DNA of 64,000 bases from Microbacterium esteraromaticum. Lineage in GTDB: Bacteria; Actinomycetota; Actinomycetes; Actinomycetales; Microbacteriaceae. The notes beneath the pieces were generated by a model, which was not told where the DNA came from, did no database searches, and worked only from the letters and a program-made list of their open reading frames with translations. Below, in pieces: positions 45,460 to 53,565 of the stretch; the stretch's first letter is position 1, and each line of letters begins with the position of its first letter. Made by a program: the position numbers and the translations under genes. Where the stretch lies: assembly GCF_016907315.1 (NCBI RefSeq), contig NZ_JAFBBS010000001.1, positions 620,001 through 684,000 of the forward strand, in the 5' to 3' direction.

Positions 45460-47265
45460 TTGACTACGCAGACCTCTGACTCCGTCGTGCGCGACGGGGT
45501 GCACTACCACCAGTTCGACATCGTCATCGTCGGCGCCGGCGGCGCCGGCATGCGCGCCGCCATCGAGGCGGGCCCCGGCGCGAAGACCGCCGTGATCACC
45601 AAGCTGTACCCCACGCGCTCGCACACCGGCGCGGCGCAGGGCGGCATGGCTGCGGCCCTCGCGAACGTCGAGGACGACAACTGGGAGTGGCACACCTACG
45701 ACACGGTCAAGGGCGGCGACTACCTCGTCGACCAGGACGCGGCTGAGATCCTCGCCAAGGAGGCGATCGACGCGGTCATCGACCTCGAGAACATGGGCCT
45801 GCCGTTCAACCGCACGCCCGACGGCAAGATCGACCAGCGCCGCTTCGGCGGCCACACGGCCGAGCACGGCAAGACGCCGGTCCGCCGCGCCTGCTACGCC
45901 GCCGACCGCACGGGTCACATGATCCTGCAGACGCTGTTCCAGAACTGCGTCAAGCTCGGCATCAACTTCTTCAACGAGTTCTACGTCCTCGACCTGATCA
46001 CGGTGAAGGACGCCTCGGGCGCCACGCAGGTCGCTGGCGTCGTCGCGTACGACCTCGCCACCGGCGACCTGCATGTCTTCCAGTCCAAGGCCGTGATCTT
46101 CGCGACCGGCGGCTTCGGCAAGATCTTCAAGACCACGTCGAACGCGCACACCCTCACCGGCGACGGGGTCGGCATCGTCTGGCGCAAGGGCCTGCCGCTC
46201 GAGGACCTGGAGTTCTTCCAGTTCCACCCGACGGGTCTCGCGGGCCTGGGCATCCTGCTCACCGAGGGCGCCCGTGGTGAGGGCGCGATCCTGCGCAACG
46301 CCTCGGGTGAGCGCTTCATGGAGCGCTACGCCCCGACCATCAAGGACCTCGCCCCGCGAGACATCGTCGCGCGCAGCATGGTGCAGGAGGTGCTCGACGG
46401 ACGCGGCGCCGGCCCCCACAAGGACTACGTGCTGCTCGACTGCACGCACCTGGGCGCCGAGGTGCTCGAGACCAAGCTCCCCGACATCACCGAGTTCGCG
46501 CGCACCTACCTCGGTGTCGACCCGGTTGTCGAACCCGTCCCGGTGATGCCGACGGCGCACTATGCGATGGGCGGCATCCCGACCAACAACGACGCCGAGG
46601 TTCTCTCCGACAACTCGACCGTCGTCCCCGGCCTGTACGCGGCCGGCGAGTGCGCGTGCGTGTCGGTGCACGGCTCGAACCGCCTCGGCACCAACTCCCT
46701 GCTCGACATCAACGTGTTCGGCAAGCGGGCAGGACGCAACGCCGTCGAGTACGTCAAGACCGCCGACTTCGTGCCGCTGCCCGAGAACCCCGCCGGTTTC
46801 GTCAAGGACATGGTCGAGGGTCTTCGGAACAACCAGGGCACCGAGCGCATCGCCGTGCTGCGCAAGAAGCTGCAGGACGAGATGGACAAGGGCGCCCAGG
46901 TGTTCCGCACCGAGGAGTCGCTGACCCACGTGCTCGGCGTCATCGAGGAGCTGCGCGAGCGCTACAAGAACATCCACGTCGACGACAAGGGCAAGCGCTT
47001 CAACACCGACCTGCTCGAGGCCGTCGAGCTGGGCTTCCTGCTCGACATCGCCGAGGTCGTCGTCTACGCAGCCCGCAACCGCAAGGAGAGCCGTGGCGGC
47101 CACATGCGCGACGACTTCCCGAAGCGCGACGACGAGAACTTCATGAAGCACACGATGGCCTACCTGGTGGGAGACGCGCACTCCTCCGACGCCTCGGACC
47201 ACATCAAGCTGGACTGGAAGCCCGTGGTCGTCACGAACTACCAGCCCATGGAGAGGAAGTACTGA
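45460..47265 (+). CDS. sdhA: Succinate dehydrogenase flavoprotein subunit
   Basis: 601-residue subunit oxidising succinate to fumarate. FAD-binding motif [19 protein letters not shown], covalent-flavin His in [10 protein letters not shown], and catalytic region with FHPTGL, HYAMGGI and the [13 protein letters not shown] substrate loop. TTG at 45460 is the only start codon with a usable Shine-Dalgarno site (AAGAAGG, 7 nt upstream); a GTG ten codons on is an alternative. Second enzyme subunit in the operon, followed by sdhB 2 bp later. Confidence 0.96.
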   Translation: MTTQTSDSVVRDGVHYHQFDIVIVGAGGAGMRAAIEAGPGAKTAVITKLYPTRSHTGAAQGGMAAALANVEDDNWEWHTYDTVKGGDYLVDQDAAEILAKEAIDAVIDLENMGLPFNRTPDGKIDQRRFGGHTAEHGKTPVRRACYAADRTGHMILQTLFQNCVKLGINFFNEFYVLDLITVKDASGATQVAGVVAYDLATGDLHVFQSKAVIFATGGFGKIFKTTSNAHTLTGDGVGIVWRKGLPLEDLEFFQFHPTGLAGLGILLTEGARGEGAILRNASGERFMERYAPTIKDLAPRDIVARSMVQEVLDGRGAGPHKDYVLLDCTHLGAEVLETKLPDITEFARTYLGVDPVVEPVPVMPTAHYAMGGIPTNNDAEVLSDNSTVVPGLYAAGECACVSVHGSNRLGTNSLLDINVFGKRAGRNAVEYVKTADFVPLPENPAGFVKDMVEGLRNNQGTERIAVLRKKLQDEMDKGAQVFRTEESLTHVLGVIEELRERYKNIHVDDKGKRFNTDLLEAVELGFLLDIAEVVVYAARNRKESRGGHMRDDFPKRDDENFMKHTMAYLVGDAHSSDASDHIKLDWKPVVVTNYQPMERKY

Positions 47266-47267
47266 TC

Positions 47268-48032
47268 ATGACCGATGTCGTAGAGGCACCAGCCGACGCC
47301 GCCAACGACTCGGGGGTGCAGTCCTTCCTGGTCACCTTCAACATCCGCCGCTTCGACCCCGAGGTCGACGAGGAGCCGCGCTGGGTGGATTACGACGTCG
47401 AGCTCTACGCGACCGACCGCGTGCTCGACGCTCTGCACAAGATCAAGTGGGAGGTCGACGGCTCGCTCTCGTTCCGCCGCTCCTGCGCCCACGGCATCTG
47501 CGGTTCCGACGCCATGCGCATCAACGGCCGTAACCGTCTGGCCTGCAAGACGCTGATCAAGGACCTCGACATCTCGAAGCCGATCTACGTCGAGGCCATC
47601 AAGGGCCTGCCGCTCGAGAAGGACCTCATCGTCGACATGGAGCCGTTCTTCGCCTCCTACCGCGAGGTGCAGCCCTTCCTCATCGCGAACTCGACGCCCG
47701 AGAAGGGCAAGGAGCGCGTGCAGTCGATCACCGACCGCGCGATCTTCGACGACACCACCAAGTGCATCCTGTGCGCCGCGTGCACCTCGTCGTGCCCGAT
47801 CTTCTGGACCGACGGCCAGTACTTCGGCCCGGCGGCGATCGTCAACGCCCACCGGTTCATCTTCGACTCGCGCGACGACGCCGGAGACGTGCGCCTCGAC
47901 ATCCTCAACGACAAGGAGGGGGTGTGGCGCTGCCGCACCACCTTCAACTGCACCGAGGCCTGCCCCCGCGGCATCGAGGTGACCAAGGCGATCGCCGAGG
48001 TCAAGCAGGCAGTGCTGCGCGGCGGCCGCTGA
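47268..48032 (+). CDS. sdhB: Succinate dehydrogenase iron-sulfur subunit
   Basis: 254-residue subunit carrying electrons from FAD to quinone. Three cluster motifs are intact: [2Fe-2S] with SCAHGICGSDAM and LAC; [4Fe-4S] with CILCAACTSSCP; [3Fe-4S] with CRTTFNCTEACP. Last gene of the operon, followed by a strong hairpin 16 nt after the stop. Confidence 0.96.
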   Translation: MTDVVEAPADAANDSGVQSFLVTFNIRRFDPEVDEEPRWVDYDVELYATDRVLDALHKIKWEVDGSLSFRRSCAHGICGSDAMRINGRNRLACKTLIKDLDISKPIYVEAIKGLPLEKDLIVDMEPFFASYREVQPFLIANSTPEKGKERVQSITDRAIFDDTTKCILCAACTSSCPIFWTDGQYFGPAAIVNAHRFIFDSRDDAGDVRLDILNDKEGVWRCRTTFNCTEACPRGIEVTKAIAEVKQAVLRGGR

Positions 48033-48048
48033 GCGCAGACAGCATCAT

Positions 48049-48081
48049 GCGCGCCCGACTGACTCGTTCAGCCGGGCGCGC
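48049..48081 (+). terminator. Terminator after sdhB
   Basis: A 14-bp stem with one mismatch (GCGCGCCCGACTGA paired with TCAGCCGGGCGCGC) and a 5-nt loop, starting 16 nt after the sdhB stop. The stem covers the first possible yihY start codon (48047). Confidence 0.65.
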
Positions 48082-48100
48082 TGCTGTATGGGGACAGCGG

Positions 48101-49183
48101 GTGGCGGAGCTCTTCCCCGTGCGCGTCTGGCGGCGCTTCCTGCGCCGCAACGGCTTCCTGCTCTCGGCCGGCATGGCCTATCAGGCGCTGTTCGCGCTGT
48201 CGGCGCTGGTCTACGTGACGTTCGCCGTGGCGGGTGTGTGGCTGGGCGGCAGCGAGCCCGCCGTCGAAGCTCTGATCCGGATCGCGAACAGCTACCTGCC
48301 CGGCATCATCGACGAGGCGGGCACCGGTCTCGCCAGGCCTGAGGATGTGCGGGACATCGCCGTGGCGGCGACCAGCAGCTTCACCGTCACCGGCGCGATC
48401 GCGGCCGCGGTGTCGATCTGGGCGGCGATCGGCGCTGTCACCTTCACCCGACGCGCCGTGCGCAACATGTTCGGCCTTCCCTTCGACTCGCGCAGCTACA
48501 TGCTGCTCAAGCTGCGCGACGCGCTCGGCGCGCTCGCATTCGGCATCGCCCTGCTCGTCGGCGCCGTGCTCTCGGTAGCCGGGGTCTGGGCGCTGGGCGG
48601 CCTGCTCGAGCTGCTCGGCTGGCAGATCGGCAGCGTGCCGTACGCCGCGCTCGTGCGCGCCTCGTCGGTGCTCGTCATCGTGACCATCGACGCGACCGCG
48701 ATCGCTCTTCTCGTGCGGTTCCTGACCGGGACGTCGATCCGCTGGCGGCGGATCTGGCCGGGCTCGACGCTGGGCGGCGTCCTGGTGGCCGCGTCTCAGC
48801 TCGGCGCCGGCCTGCTGTTCGCGCACAGTCCGGGCAATCCGCTGCTGGCGACATTCGCCGTGATGGTAGCGCTGCTGCTGTGGTGCCGGATCGTCGCTGT
48901 GCTGATCCTTCTGGCGGCCACCTGGATCGCGCTCAGTGCGCACGATCGCGACGAGCCGCTCGAGCGACCCGATCCCGCTGCGGTGCAGAGAGCACACCTG
49001 GTCGACGCAGAGCGTCAGGCCCGTGAGCGTGTGCGGGCCGCCGGCGCGGAGCTGCAGCGGGCGTCATGGCGGCATCGCCGAGCGCGTCGCACCGAGCTGC
49101 TCATCGCGCAGGCGGAGTGGGCGGATGCGGCGGCGGAGCTGGATGAGGCGGAGCAGGGCAGCAGTGTCGGCAGCTCTCATTAG
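48101..49183 (+). CDS. YihY/BrkB-family membrane protein
   Basis: 360-residue polytopic protein (about six helices, residues 25-290) of the YihY/virulence factor BrkB family, often mislabelled as RNase BN; function unknown. Motifs LLSAGMAYQALFALSALVYV and the WPGSTLGGVLVAASQLGAGLL segment fit the family. The tail (about 300-360) is hydrophilic and helical. I use GTG at 48101 because GGGGA lies 6 nt upstream and the first ATG in frame (48047, 378 aa) sits in the sdhB terminator stem. Its TAG stop is the first half of the -10 of xth. Confidence 0.85.
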   Translation: MAELFPVRVWRRFLRRNGFLLSAGMAYQALFALSALVYVTFAVAGVWLGGSEPAVEALIRIANSYLPGIIDEAGTGLARPEDVRDIAVAATSSFTVTGAIAAAVSIWAAIGAVTFTRRAVRNMFGLPFDSRSYMLLKLRDALGALAFGIALLVGAVLSVAGVWALGGLLELLGWQIGSVPYAALVRASSVLVIVTIDATAIALLVRFLTGTSIRWRRIWPGSTLGGVLVAASQLGAGLLFAHSPGNPLLATFAVMVALLLWCRIVAVLILLAATWIALSAHDRDEPLERPDPAAVQRAHLVDAERQARERVRAAGAELQRASWRHRRARRTELLIAQAEWADAAAELDEAEQGSSVGSSH

Positions 49184-49186
49184 GCT
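49181..49186 (+). promoter_or_regulatory. -10 element of xth, overlapping the yihY stop codon
   Basis: TAGGCT, 7 nt before the ATG at 49194. Its TAG is the yihY stop codon. Confidence 0.55.
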
Positions 49187-49193
49187 GGATGCC

Positions 49194-50087
49194 ATGCCTC
49201 ATCTGCGTATCGCCTCTGTCAACGTCAACGGGATCCGTGCGGCCGTGCGCAACGGCATGCACTCCTGGCTGGAGACGGCGGATGTCGACATCCTGACCCT
49301 GCAGGAGGTGCGAGGTCAGGACGAGCACCTTCTCGAAGCGTTCCCCGACTGGTCGATGCTGCACGACCCCGCCACGGCGAAGGGCCGCGCAGGCGTCGCC
49401 GTGCTCAGCCGGACCCCCGCTCTCGCCTCCCGCACCGCGCTGGGTGCCGACGACTTCGACTCGGCCGGCCGCTGGCTCGAGGCGGACTTCGAGATCGGCG
49501 GCATGCCGCTGACTGTCGTCAGCGCCTACGTGCACTCCGGCGAGGCCGACACCCCGAAGCAGATCGAGAAGTGGAAGTTCCTCGACGCGATGGGGTCGCG
49601 CATGGCGCAGCTGGGCGCCGATGACGCCCACGCGCTCGTGACGGGAGACCTCAACGTGGGCCACCAGCCCTTCGACATCCTGAACTGGAAGGGCAACGTG
49701 CGCAAGTCCGGCTTCCTCGCGCGTGAGCGCGCGTACTTCGATCGCTTCCTGGGGGCCGCAGGCGAGGCCGTGCTCGGACAGGAGGGAATCGGCCGCGGCA
49801 TGGTCGGTGAGCTGAGCGACACCCGCTCGTTCGCCACGGAGGGCGGCGGTCTGGGACTCGGATGGGTCGACGTGGGACGAGCGCACCACGGCCCTGTACC
49901 CGGCCCGTACACGTGGTGGTCGATGCGCGGCAAGGCATTCGACAACGACAGCGGATGGCGGATCGACTATCACCTCGCCACCCCGCCCCTCGCCGCGCGC
50001 GCCACCGGCTACACGGTCGCACGTGCCGCGACCTACTCAGAGCGCTGGAGCGATCACGCCCCCGTGATCGTCGACTACACGTACTGA
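49194..50087 (+). CDS. xth: Exodeoxyribonuclease III (AP endonuclease)
   Basis: 297-residue Mg-dependent DNA repair nuclease of the EEP superfamily. Motifs: RIASVNVNGIRAAVRNG, LTLQEVRGQ (metal Glu), VSAYVHSG, TGDLNVG (Asp/Asn pair) and the C-terminal WRIDYHLA plus WSDHAPV with the catalytic His. The ATG at 49194 fits the family start; the frame is open upstream into yihY. The message is probably leaderless. Confidence 0.95.
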   Translation: MPHLRIASVNVNGIRAAVRNGMHSWLETADVDILTLQEVRGQDEHLLEAFPDWSMLHDPATAKGRAGVAVLSRTPALASRTALGADDFDSAGRWLEADFEIGGMPLTVVSAYVHSGEADTPKQIEKWKFLDAMGSRMAQLGADDAHALVTGDLNVGHQPFDILNWKGNVRKSGFLARERAYFDRFLGAAGEAVLGQEGIGRGMVGELSDTRSFATEGGGLGLGWVDVGRAHHGPVPGPYTWWSMRGKAFDNDSGWRIDYHLATPPLAARATGYTVARAATYSERWSDHAPVIVDYTY

Positions 50088-50160
50088 GCACCACACGATC
50101 ACCCGCCCGGACGGTCGACGGCACCCGCACCACCCGGCGGATGCGCATGACACAGCCCCA

Positions 50161-50166
50161 TAGGAT
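50161..50166 (+). promoter_or_regulatory. -10 element, leaderless trpS
   Basis: TAGGAT, 6 nt before the GTG at 50173. Confidence 0.6.
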
Positions 50167-50172
50167 TGACCC

Positions 50173-51177
50173 GTGACGAAACCACGCCTCTACTCCGGAA
50201 TGCAGCCCTCCGCCGACTCCCTCCAGGCCGGCAACTACATCGGGGCGCTTCTGCAGTGGCGTGACATGCAGAGCGCGTATGACGCCTTCTTCTCGGTGGT
50301 CGACCTGCACGCGATCACCGTGCCGCAGAAGCCCGAAGAGCTGCGCGAGAAGACGCGCCGCACCGCCGCGCAGTACATCGCCGCGGGCATCGAGCCGTCG
50401 AAGTCGACCCTGTATGTGCAGTCACACGTGCGCGCGCACGCCGAGCTGGCGTGGATCCTCAGCACGATCACGGGGTTCGGCGAGGCCGGCCGCATGACCC
50501 AGTTCAAGGACAAGTCGCAGCGCTACGGCCAGGACTCCACCTCGGTGGGCCTGTTCACCTATCCCGTCCTGATGGCCGCCGACATCCTGCTCTACCAGAG
50601 CGAGCTGGTGCCGGTCGGCGACGATCAGAAGCAGCATGTCGAGCTCACGCGCGATCTCGCCGAGCGCTTCAACAGCCGGTTCGGCACGACCTTCACGGTA
50701 CCCACCCCGGTGATCCAGAAGGACACCGCGCGCATCTACGACCTGCAGAACCCGACGTCGAAGATGTCGAAGTCCGCCGAGAGCGATGCAGGAGTGCTGT
50801 GGCTTCTCGACGACCCCGCCAAGTCGGCGAAGAAGATCATGCGCGCGGTGACCGACAACGAAGGATCAGTGCGGTTCGACCGCGAGAACAAGCCGGGTGT
50901 CTCGAACCTGCTCACGATCTACGCCGCCCTCACCGGGCGGCAGGTGGGATCGATCGAGGACGAGTACGCGGGCCGCGGTTACGGCGACTTCAAGAAGGGC
51001 CTGGCCGAGGTCGTCGTGAACGAATTCGGTCCTGTGCGCGAGCGCGCGAACGCGCTGCTCGACGACCCCGCAGAGCTCGACCGCCTGCTCGCCGTGAACG
51101 CGGCGAAGGCGGACGCCGTGGCAGACGCCACCCTCGCAGACGTCTACGACCGCGTCGGCCTGCTGCGCCGCGTCTGA
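50173..51177 (+). CDS. trpS: Tryptophanyl-tRNA synthetase
   Basis: 334-residue class I synthetase. The HIGH-equivalent lies in [20 protein letters not shown], the second motif is [11 protein letters not shown] (KMSKS), and [20 protein letters not shown] is the conserved tryptophan pocket/dimer region. Leaderless-type start. The downstream small membrane protein gene starts 8 bp after the stop and has a good ribosome site, so it may be co-transcribed. Confidence 0.96.
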   Translation: MTKPRLYSGMQPSADSLQAGNYIGALLQWRDMQSAYDAFFSVVDLHAITVPQKPEELREKTRRTAAQYIAAGIEPSKSTLYVQSHVRAHAELAWILSTITGFGEAGRMTQFKDKSQRYGQDSTSVGLFTYPVLMAADILLYQSELVPVGDDQKQHVELTRDLAERFNSRFGTTFTVPTPVIQKDTARIYDLQNPTSKMSKSAESDAGVLWLLDDPAKSAKKIMRAVTDNEGSVRFDRENKPGVSNLLTIYAALTGRQVGSIEDEYAGRGYGDFKKGLAEVVVNEFGPVRERANALLDDPAELDRLLAVNAAKADAVADATLADVYDRVGLLRRV

Positions 51178-51185
51178 GGAGCGAG

Positions 51186-51758
51186 ATGTCCGATCCGTTC
51201 ATTCCGCCCGGAGGCTCCGTGCCACCCGCGGACGGAGCTCCGCCCGTACCGCAGGCGCCTGCGGTGGGTTTCGGTGCGCCCGTACCGCAGGCGCCGCCAC
51301 CTGGCGCCTATCGCGTTCCGGTCGGCGGCTATCACGCTCCGGTCGGAGGTTATGCGGTGCCCGCACCGACGCCCTCGTCGCGCCGGACGGGAGCGCTGGC
51401 GCTCGCGTCGGCGCTCGTCGCGACGCTCGTGACCCCGGTCGTCGCCGGCGTGCTCGCTCTTCAGATCGGACTCGTCGTCTCGATCGATCAACTCGTCAGC
51501 GTGAGCGGTGACGTCGTGATCGCCGCTCTCTCCCCCGCCCGCATCGAGACGCTGTGGGCGGAGATCATGTTCTGGCTCGGCACCGCGCTCGGGCTCTTTG
51601 CGATCGTCGCCGGCATCATCGCCATCGGCCGCCGTCGCGGACGAGGGATGGGCATCGCGGCGATCGTGATCGCGGTACTGGGCCCGATGTTCTTCTTCCT
51701 CGCCGTCACCCTCCTGTACGGCATCGGCAACGGGATCGCCTTCGGCTCGACGGTCTGA
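51186..51758 (+). CDS. Pro-rich membrane protein of unknown function
   Basis: 190 residues. The first 65 form a disordered Pro/Gly/Ala-rich head with two short duplications: GAPVPQAP-like (a 19-bp identical DNA repeat at 51241-51259 and 51277-51295) and PVGGY units. Three hydrophobic segments follow (about 70-95, 120-145, 152-180), separated by a short loop and a basic RRRGRGMG turn, resembling DUF4190-type proteins of Actinobacteria. GAGGAG lies 4 nt before the ATG. Probably co-transcribed with trpS; its role is unknown. Confidence 0.75.
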   Translation: MSDPFIPPGGSVPPADGAPPVPQAPAVGFGAPVPQAPPPGAYRVPVGGYHAPVGGYAVPAPTPSSRRTGALALASALVATLVTPVVAGVLALQIGLVVSIDQLVSVSGDVVIAALSPARIETLWAEIMFWLGTALGLFAIVAGIIAIGRRRGRGMGIAAIVIAVLGPMFFFLAVTLLYGIGNGIAFGSTV

Positions 51759-51785
51759 GACGCGAGACGCGCCGAGCACGGCCGC

Positions 51786-52364
51786 TCAGCGGGAGTGATG
51801 CCGCTGCTGGGCCGCCAGAAGGCCCTCGTCTACGAGCTGTTCGACAGCATCCGCGACATCCGAGATGAAGATCGGCAGCGTCTTCGACTCGACTGAGCCG
51901 AACGGCGCGAGCACCCAGTCGGCGGGGTCCTGCCTACCGGGCGGACGGCCGATGCCCGCGCGCACCCGCAGGAAGTCGGGGGTCGTGAGGGTGCGCGCGA
52001 TGTCTCGCACTCCGTTGTGCCCGCCATGGCCGCCGCCGACCTTCAGGCGGATGCTGTCGAACGGGATGTCGAGCTCGTCATGCACGACGATGACGTTCTC
52101 GGGCTCGACCGAGTAGAAACGCGCGAGAGCAGCGACCGGCGTGCCCGAGGTGTTCATGTAGGAGTTGGGCTTGGCGAGGACGATGCGATCGCCGCCGGGC
52201 CGAAGGCGCGTCTCGACGACACGTGCCCCTGCCTTGTGCTCACGGAACCGCTCACCGCGACGATCAGCCAGCTCGTCGACGACCATCTGCCCGATGTTGT
52301 GGCGGGTCGGCGCATAGCGCGGGCCGGGGTTGCCGAGGCCGACGATCAGCCAGGTGGTGGTCAT
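51786..52364 (-). CDS. pth: Peptidyl-tRNA hydrolase
   Basis: 192-residue esterase recycling peptidyl-tRNA dropped from ribosomes. Typical motifs: LIVGLGNPGPRYAPTRHNIG (catalytic His), LAKPNSYMNTSG, VVHDELDIPF (Asp) and VGGGHGGHNGVRDI. AGAGGA lies 5 nt before the ATG. It follows the L25 gene on the same strand, a frequent pth arrangement, with a hairpin in between. Confidence 0.96.
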   Translation of the reverse strand: MTTTWLIVGLGNPGPRYAPTRHNIGQMVVDELADRRGERFREHKAGARVVETRLRPGGDRIVLAKPNSYMNTSGTPVAALARFYSVEPENVIVVHDELDIPFDSIRLKVGGGHGGHNGVRDIARTLTTPDFLRVRAGIGRPPGRQDPADWVLAPFGSVESKTLPIFISDVADAVEQLVDEGLLAAQQRHHSR

Positions 52365-52416
52365 GCCTGTTCCTCTCGGGCGGGCGGATCGGGGATGGTG
52401 GACGACGACGGGATAT

Positions 52417-52453
52417 GACAGAGGGGACGCGATCAGATCGCGCCCCCTCCGTC
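52417..52453 (-). terminator. Hairpin between rplY and pth
   Basis: A 15-17-bp imperfect stem on the minus strand built from GACGGAGGGGGCGCGAT and its near complement. It lies 15 nt after the L25 stop, before pth, and could lower pth transcription relative to L25. Confidence 0.55.
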
Positions 52454-52468
52454 AGGATCGTCAGCGGA

Positions 52469-53095
52469 TCACTCCGCGGCGGCGTCCTCGGCCGGAGCCT
52501 CAGCGGCGTCCTCGGCCGGAGCCGCAGCGTCGCCCTCAGCCTCGTCCTCGACCGGCGCGGCCGGGACCGAGATCGCGACCACGAGGGTCTCGGGGTCGGC
52601 GACGAGCGTGACGCCCTTGGGCAGCTTCACGTCGGCGGCGGTGATGTGCGCGCCCTCCTCGAGGCCCTCGACCGAGACCTCGACGTTCTCGGGGATGTGG
52701 GTGGCCTCGGCCTCGACCGCGAGGGTCGTGGCGTCGAGGTTCGCGATGGTGCCCGCGAACGACTCGCCGGTCAGGACGACGGGCAGGTCGATCGAGACCT
52801 TCTCGCCCTTCTTCACGACCAGGAGGTCGATGTGCTCGATGATCTGGTGCACCGGGTCCTTCTGCACGTCCTTCACGAGGGCGAGCTGCGAGGTGCCGTC
52901 GATGTCGAGGTCGAGCAGCGCGTTGGCGCGGCGGATGATGAGCGACACCTGGTGGCCGGGCAGGGCCACGTGCACGGGGTCGGTGCCGTGGCCGTAGATC
53001 ACAGCAGGGATCTTGCCGGCGGCGCGCAGGCGGCGGGCGAAGCCCTTGCCGAAGCTCGTGCGGGTCTCGGCGACGACCTTGTTCTCGTCAGACAT
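52469..53095 (-). CDS. rplY: 50S ribosomal protein L25/general stress protein Ctc
   Basis: 208-residue L25 of the long (TL5/Ctc) type, binding 5S rRNA. N-terminal L25 domain (about 1-95): MSDENKVVAETRTSFGKGFA, then a beta C-domain. The C-terminal 25 residues are Ala/Glu/Asp/Pro repeats (APAEDAAEAPAEDAAAE), disordered and acidic. AAGGAG lies 6 nt before the ATG. The frame is open upstream but the start is clear. Next gene is pth. Confidence 0.95.
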   Translation of the reverse strand: MSDENKVVAETRTSFGKGFARRLRAAGKIPAVIYGHGTDPVHVALPGHQVSLIIRRANALLDLDIDGTSQLALVKDVQKDPVHQIIEHIDLLVVKKGEKVSIDLPVVLTGESFAGTIANLDATTLAVEAEATHIPENVEVSVEGLEEGAHITAADVKLPKGVTLVADPETLVVAISVPAAPVEDEAEGDAAAPAEDAAEAPAEDAAAE

Positions 53096-53297
53096 GTTGT
53101 TCTCCTTCAGGCACGCGGGACGGGGCCGCGCGATGGTCATGGTCTCGGAAGCCTCGGGTGCGGACACGAGGAGGCGAGACGCTGTGCGGCTGAATCATCC
53201 AGCCGACCACCGGGCTCACGTCACCGCGTCGATAACGGATGCGCGCATGAACGCGCTCCCTCGCCGAGGAACTCCTCCATGGTACCCGAAAGGTCGG

Positions 53298-53303
53298 TAG
53301 GCT
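53298..53303 (+). promoter_or_regulatory. -10 element, leaderless 41-residue peptide gene
   Basis: TAGGCT, 6 nt before the ATG at 53310. Confidence 0.5.
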
Positions 53304-53309
53304 GTGAGC

Positions 53310-53435
53310 ATGCTCGATGCCGCCTTCCTCTCGCACGTCGTCCTCTGGATCATCGGCGCGATCGCCGTCTGCGGCGTCGTGTCGTCGTTCGCCGCGATGT
53401 TCTCGATGGGACGCTCCGGCTACCGCAAGGACTGA
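53310..53435 (+). CDS. Small single-pass membrane peptide (41 aa)
   Basis: 41 residues, too short for most ORF filters. It starts MLDAAFLSHVVLWIIGAIAV and continues CGVVSSFAAMFSMGRSGYRKD. One membrane helix (about residues 8-31) and a short basic tail are seen. TAGGCT stands at the leaderless distance before the ATG, the third positions are GC-rich, and it fills a gap between rplY and gnd. It resembles small actinobacterial membrane peptides, but I do not recognise a named family. Confidence 0.5.
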   Translation: MLDAAFLSHVVLWIIGAIAVCGVVSSFAAMFSMGRSGYRKD

Positions 53436-53526
53436 CCGCACGGCCGGCACGCCCGGCTCACTGCGCCCGGGGCCGATCGCCCGCACGAGCCGATGAAACG
53501 AACGGTTCGCGACCGTCCGGCACCGA

Positions 53527-53532
53527 TACTGT
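53527..53532 (+). promoter_or_regulatory. Candidate -10 of gnd
   Basis: TACTGT, which would give a leader of about 27 nt ending with the GGAG ribosome site 6 nt before the GTG at 53566. Confidence 0.45.
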
Positions 53533-53565
53533 GGGATCACCCCTTCATCACTCGAGGAGATCCCT

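Noticed and set aside
45457..47202. A 581-codon frame opposite sdhA
   Set aside because: It has no domain signature and sdhA on the plus strand has complete motifs; shadow frame.
48047..48100. ATG at 48047 as the yihY start
   Set aside because: It is inside the sdhB terminator stem and lacks a ribosome site; the later GTG is better, though not proven.
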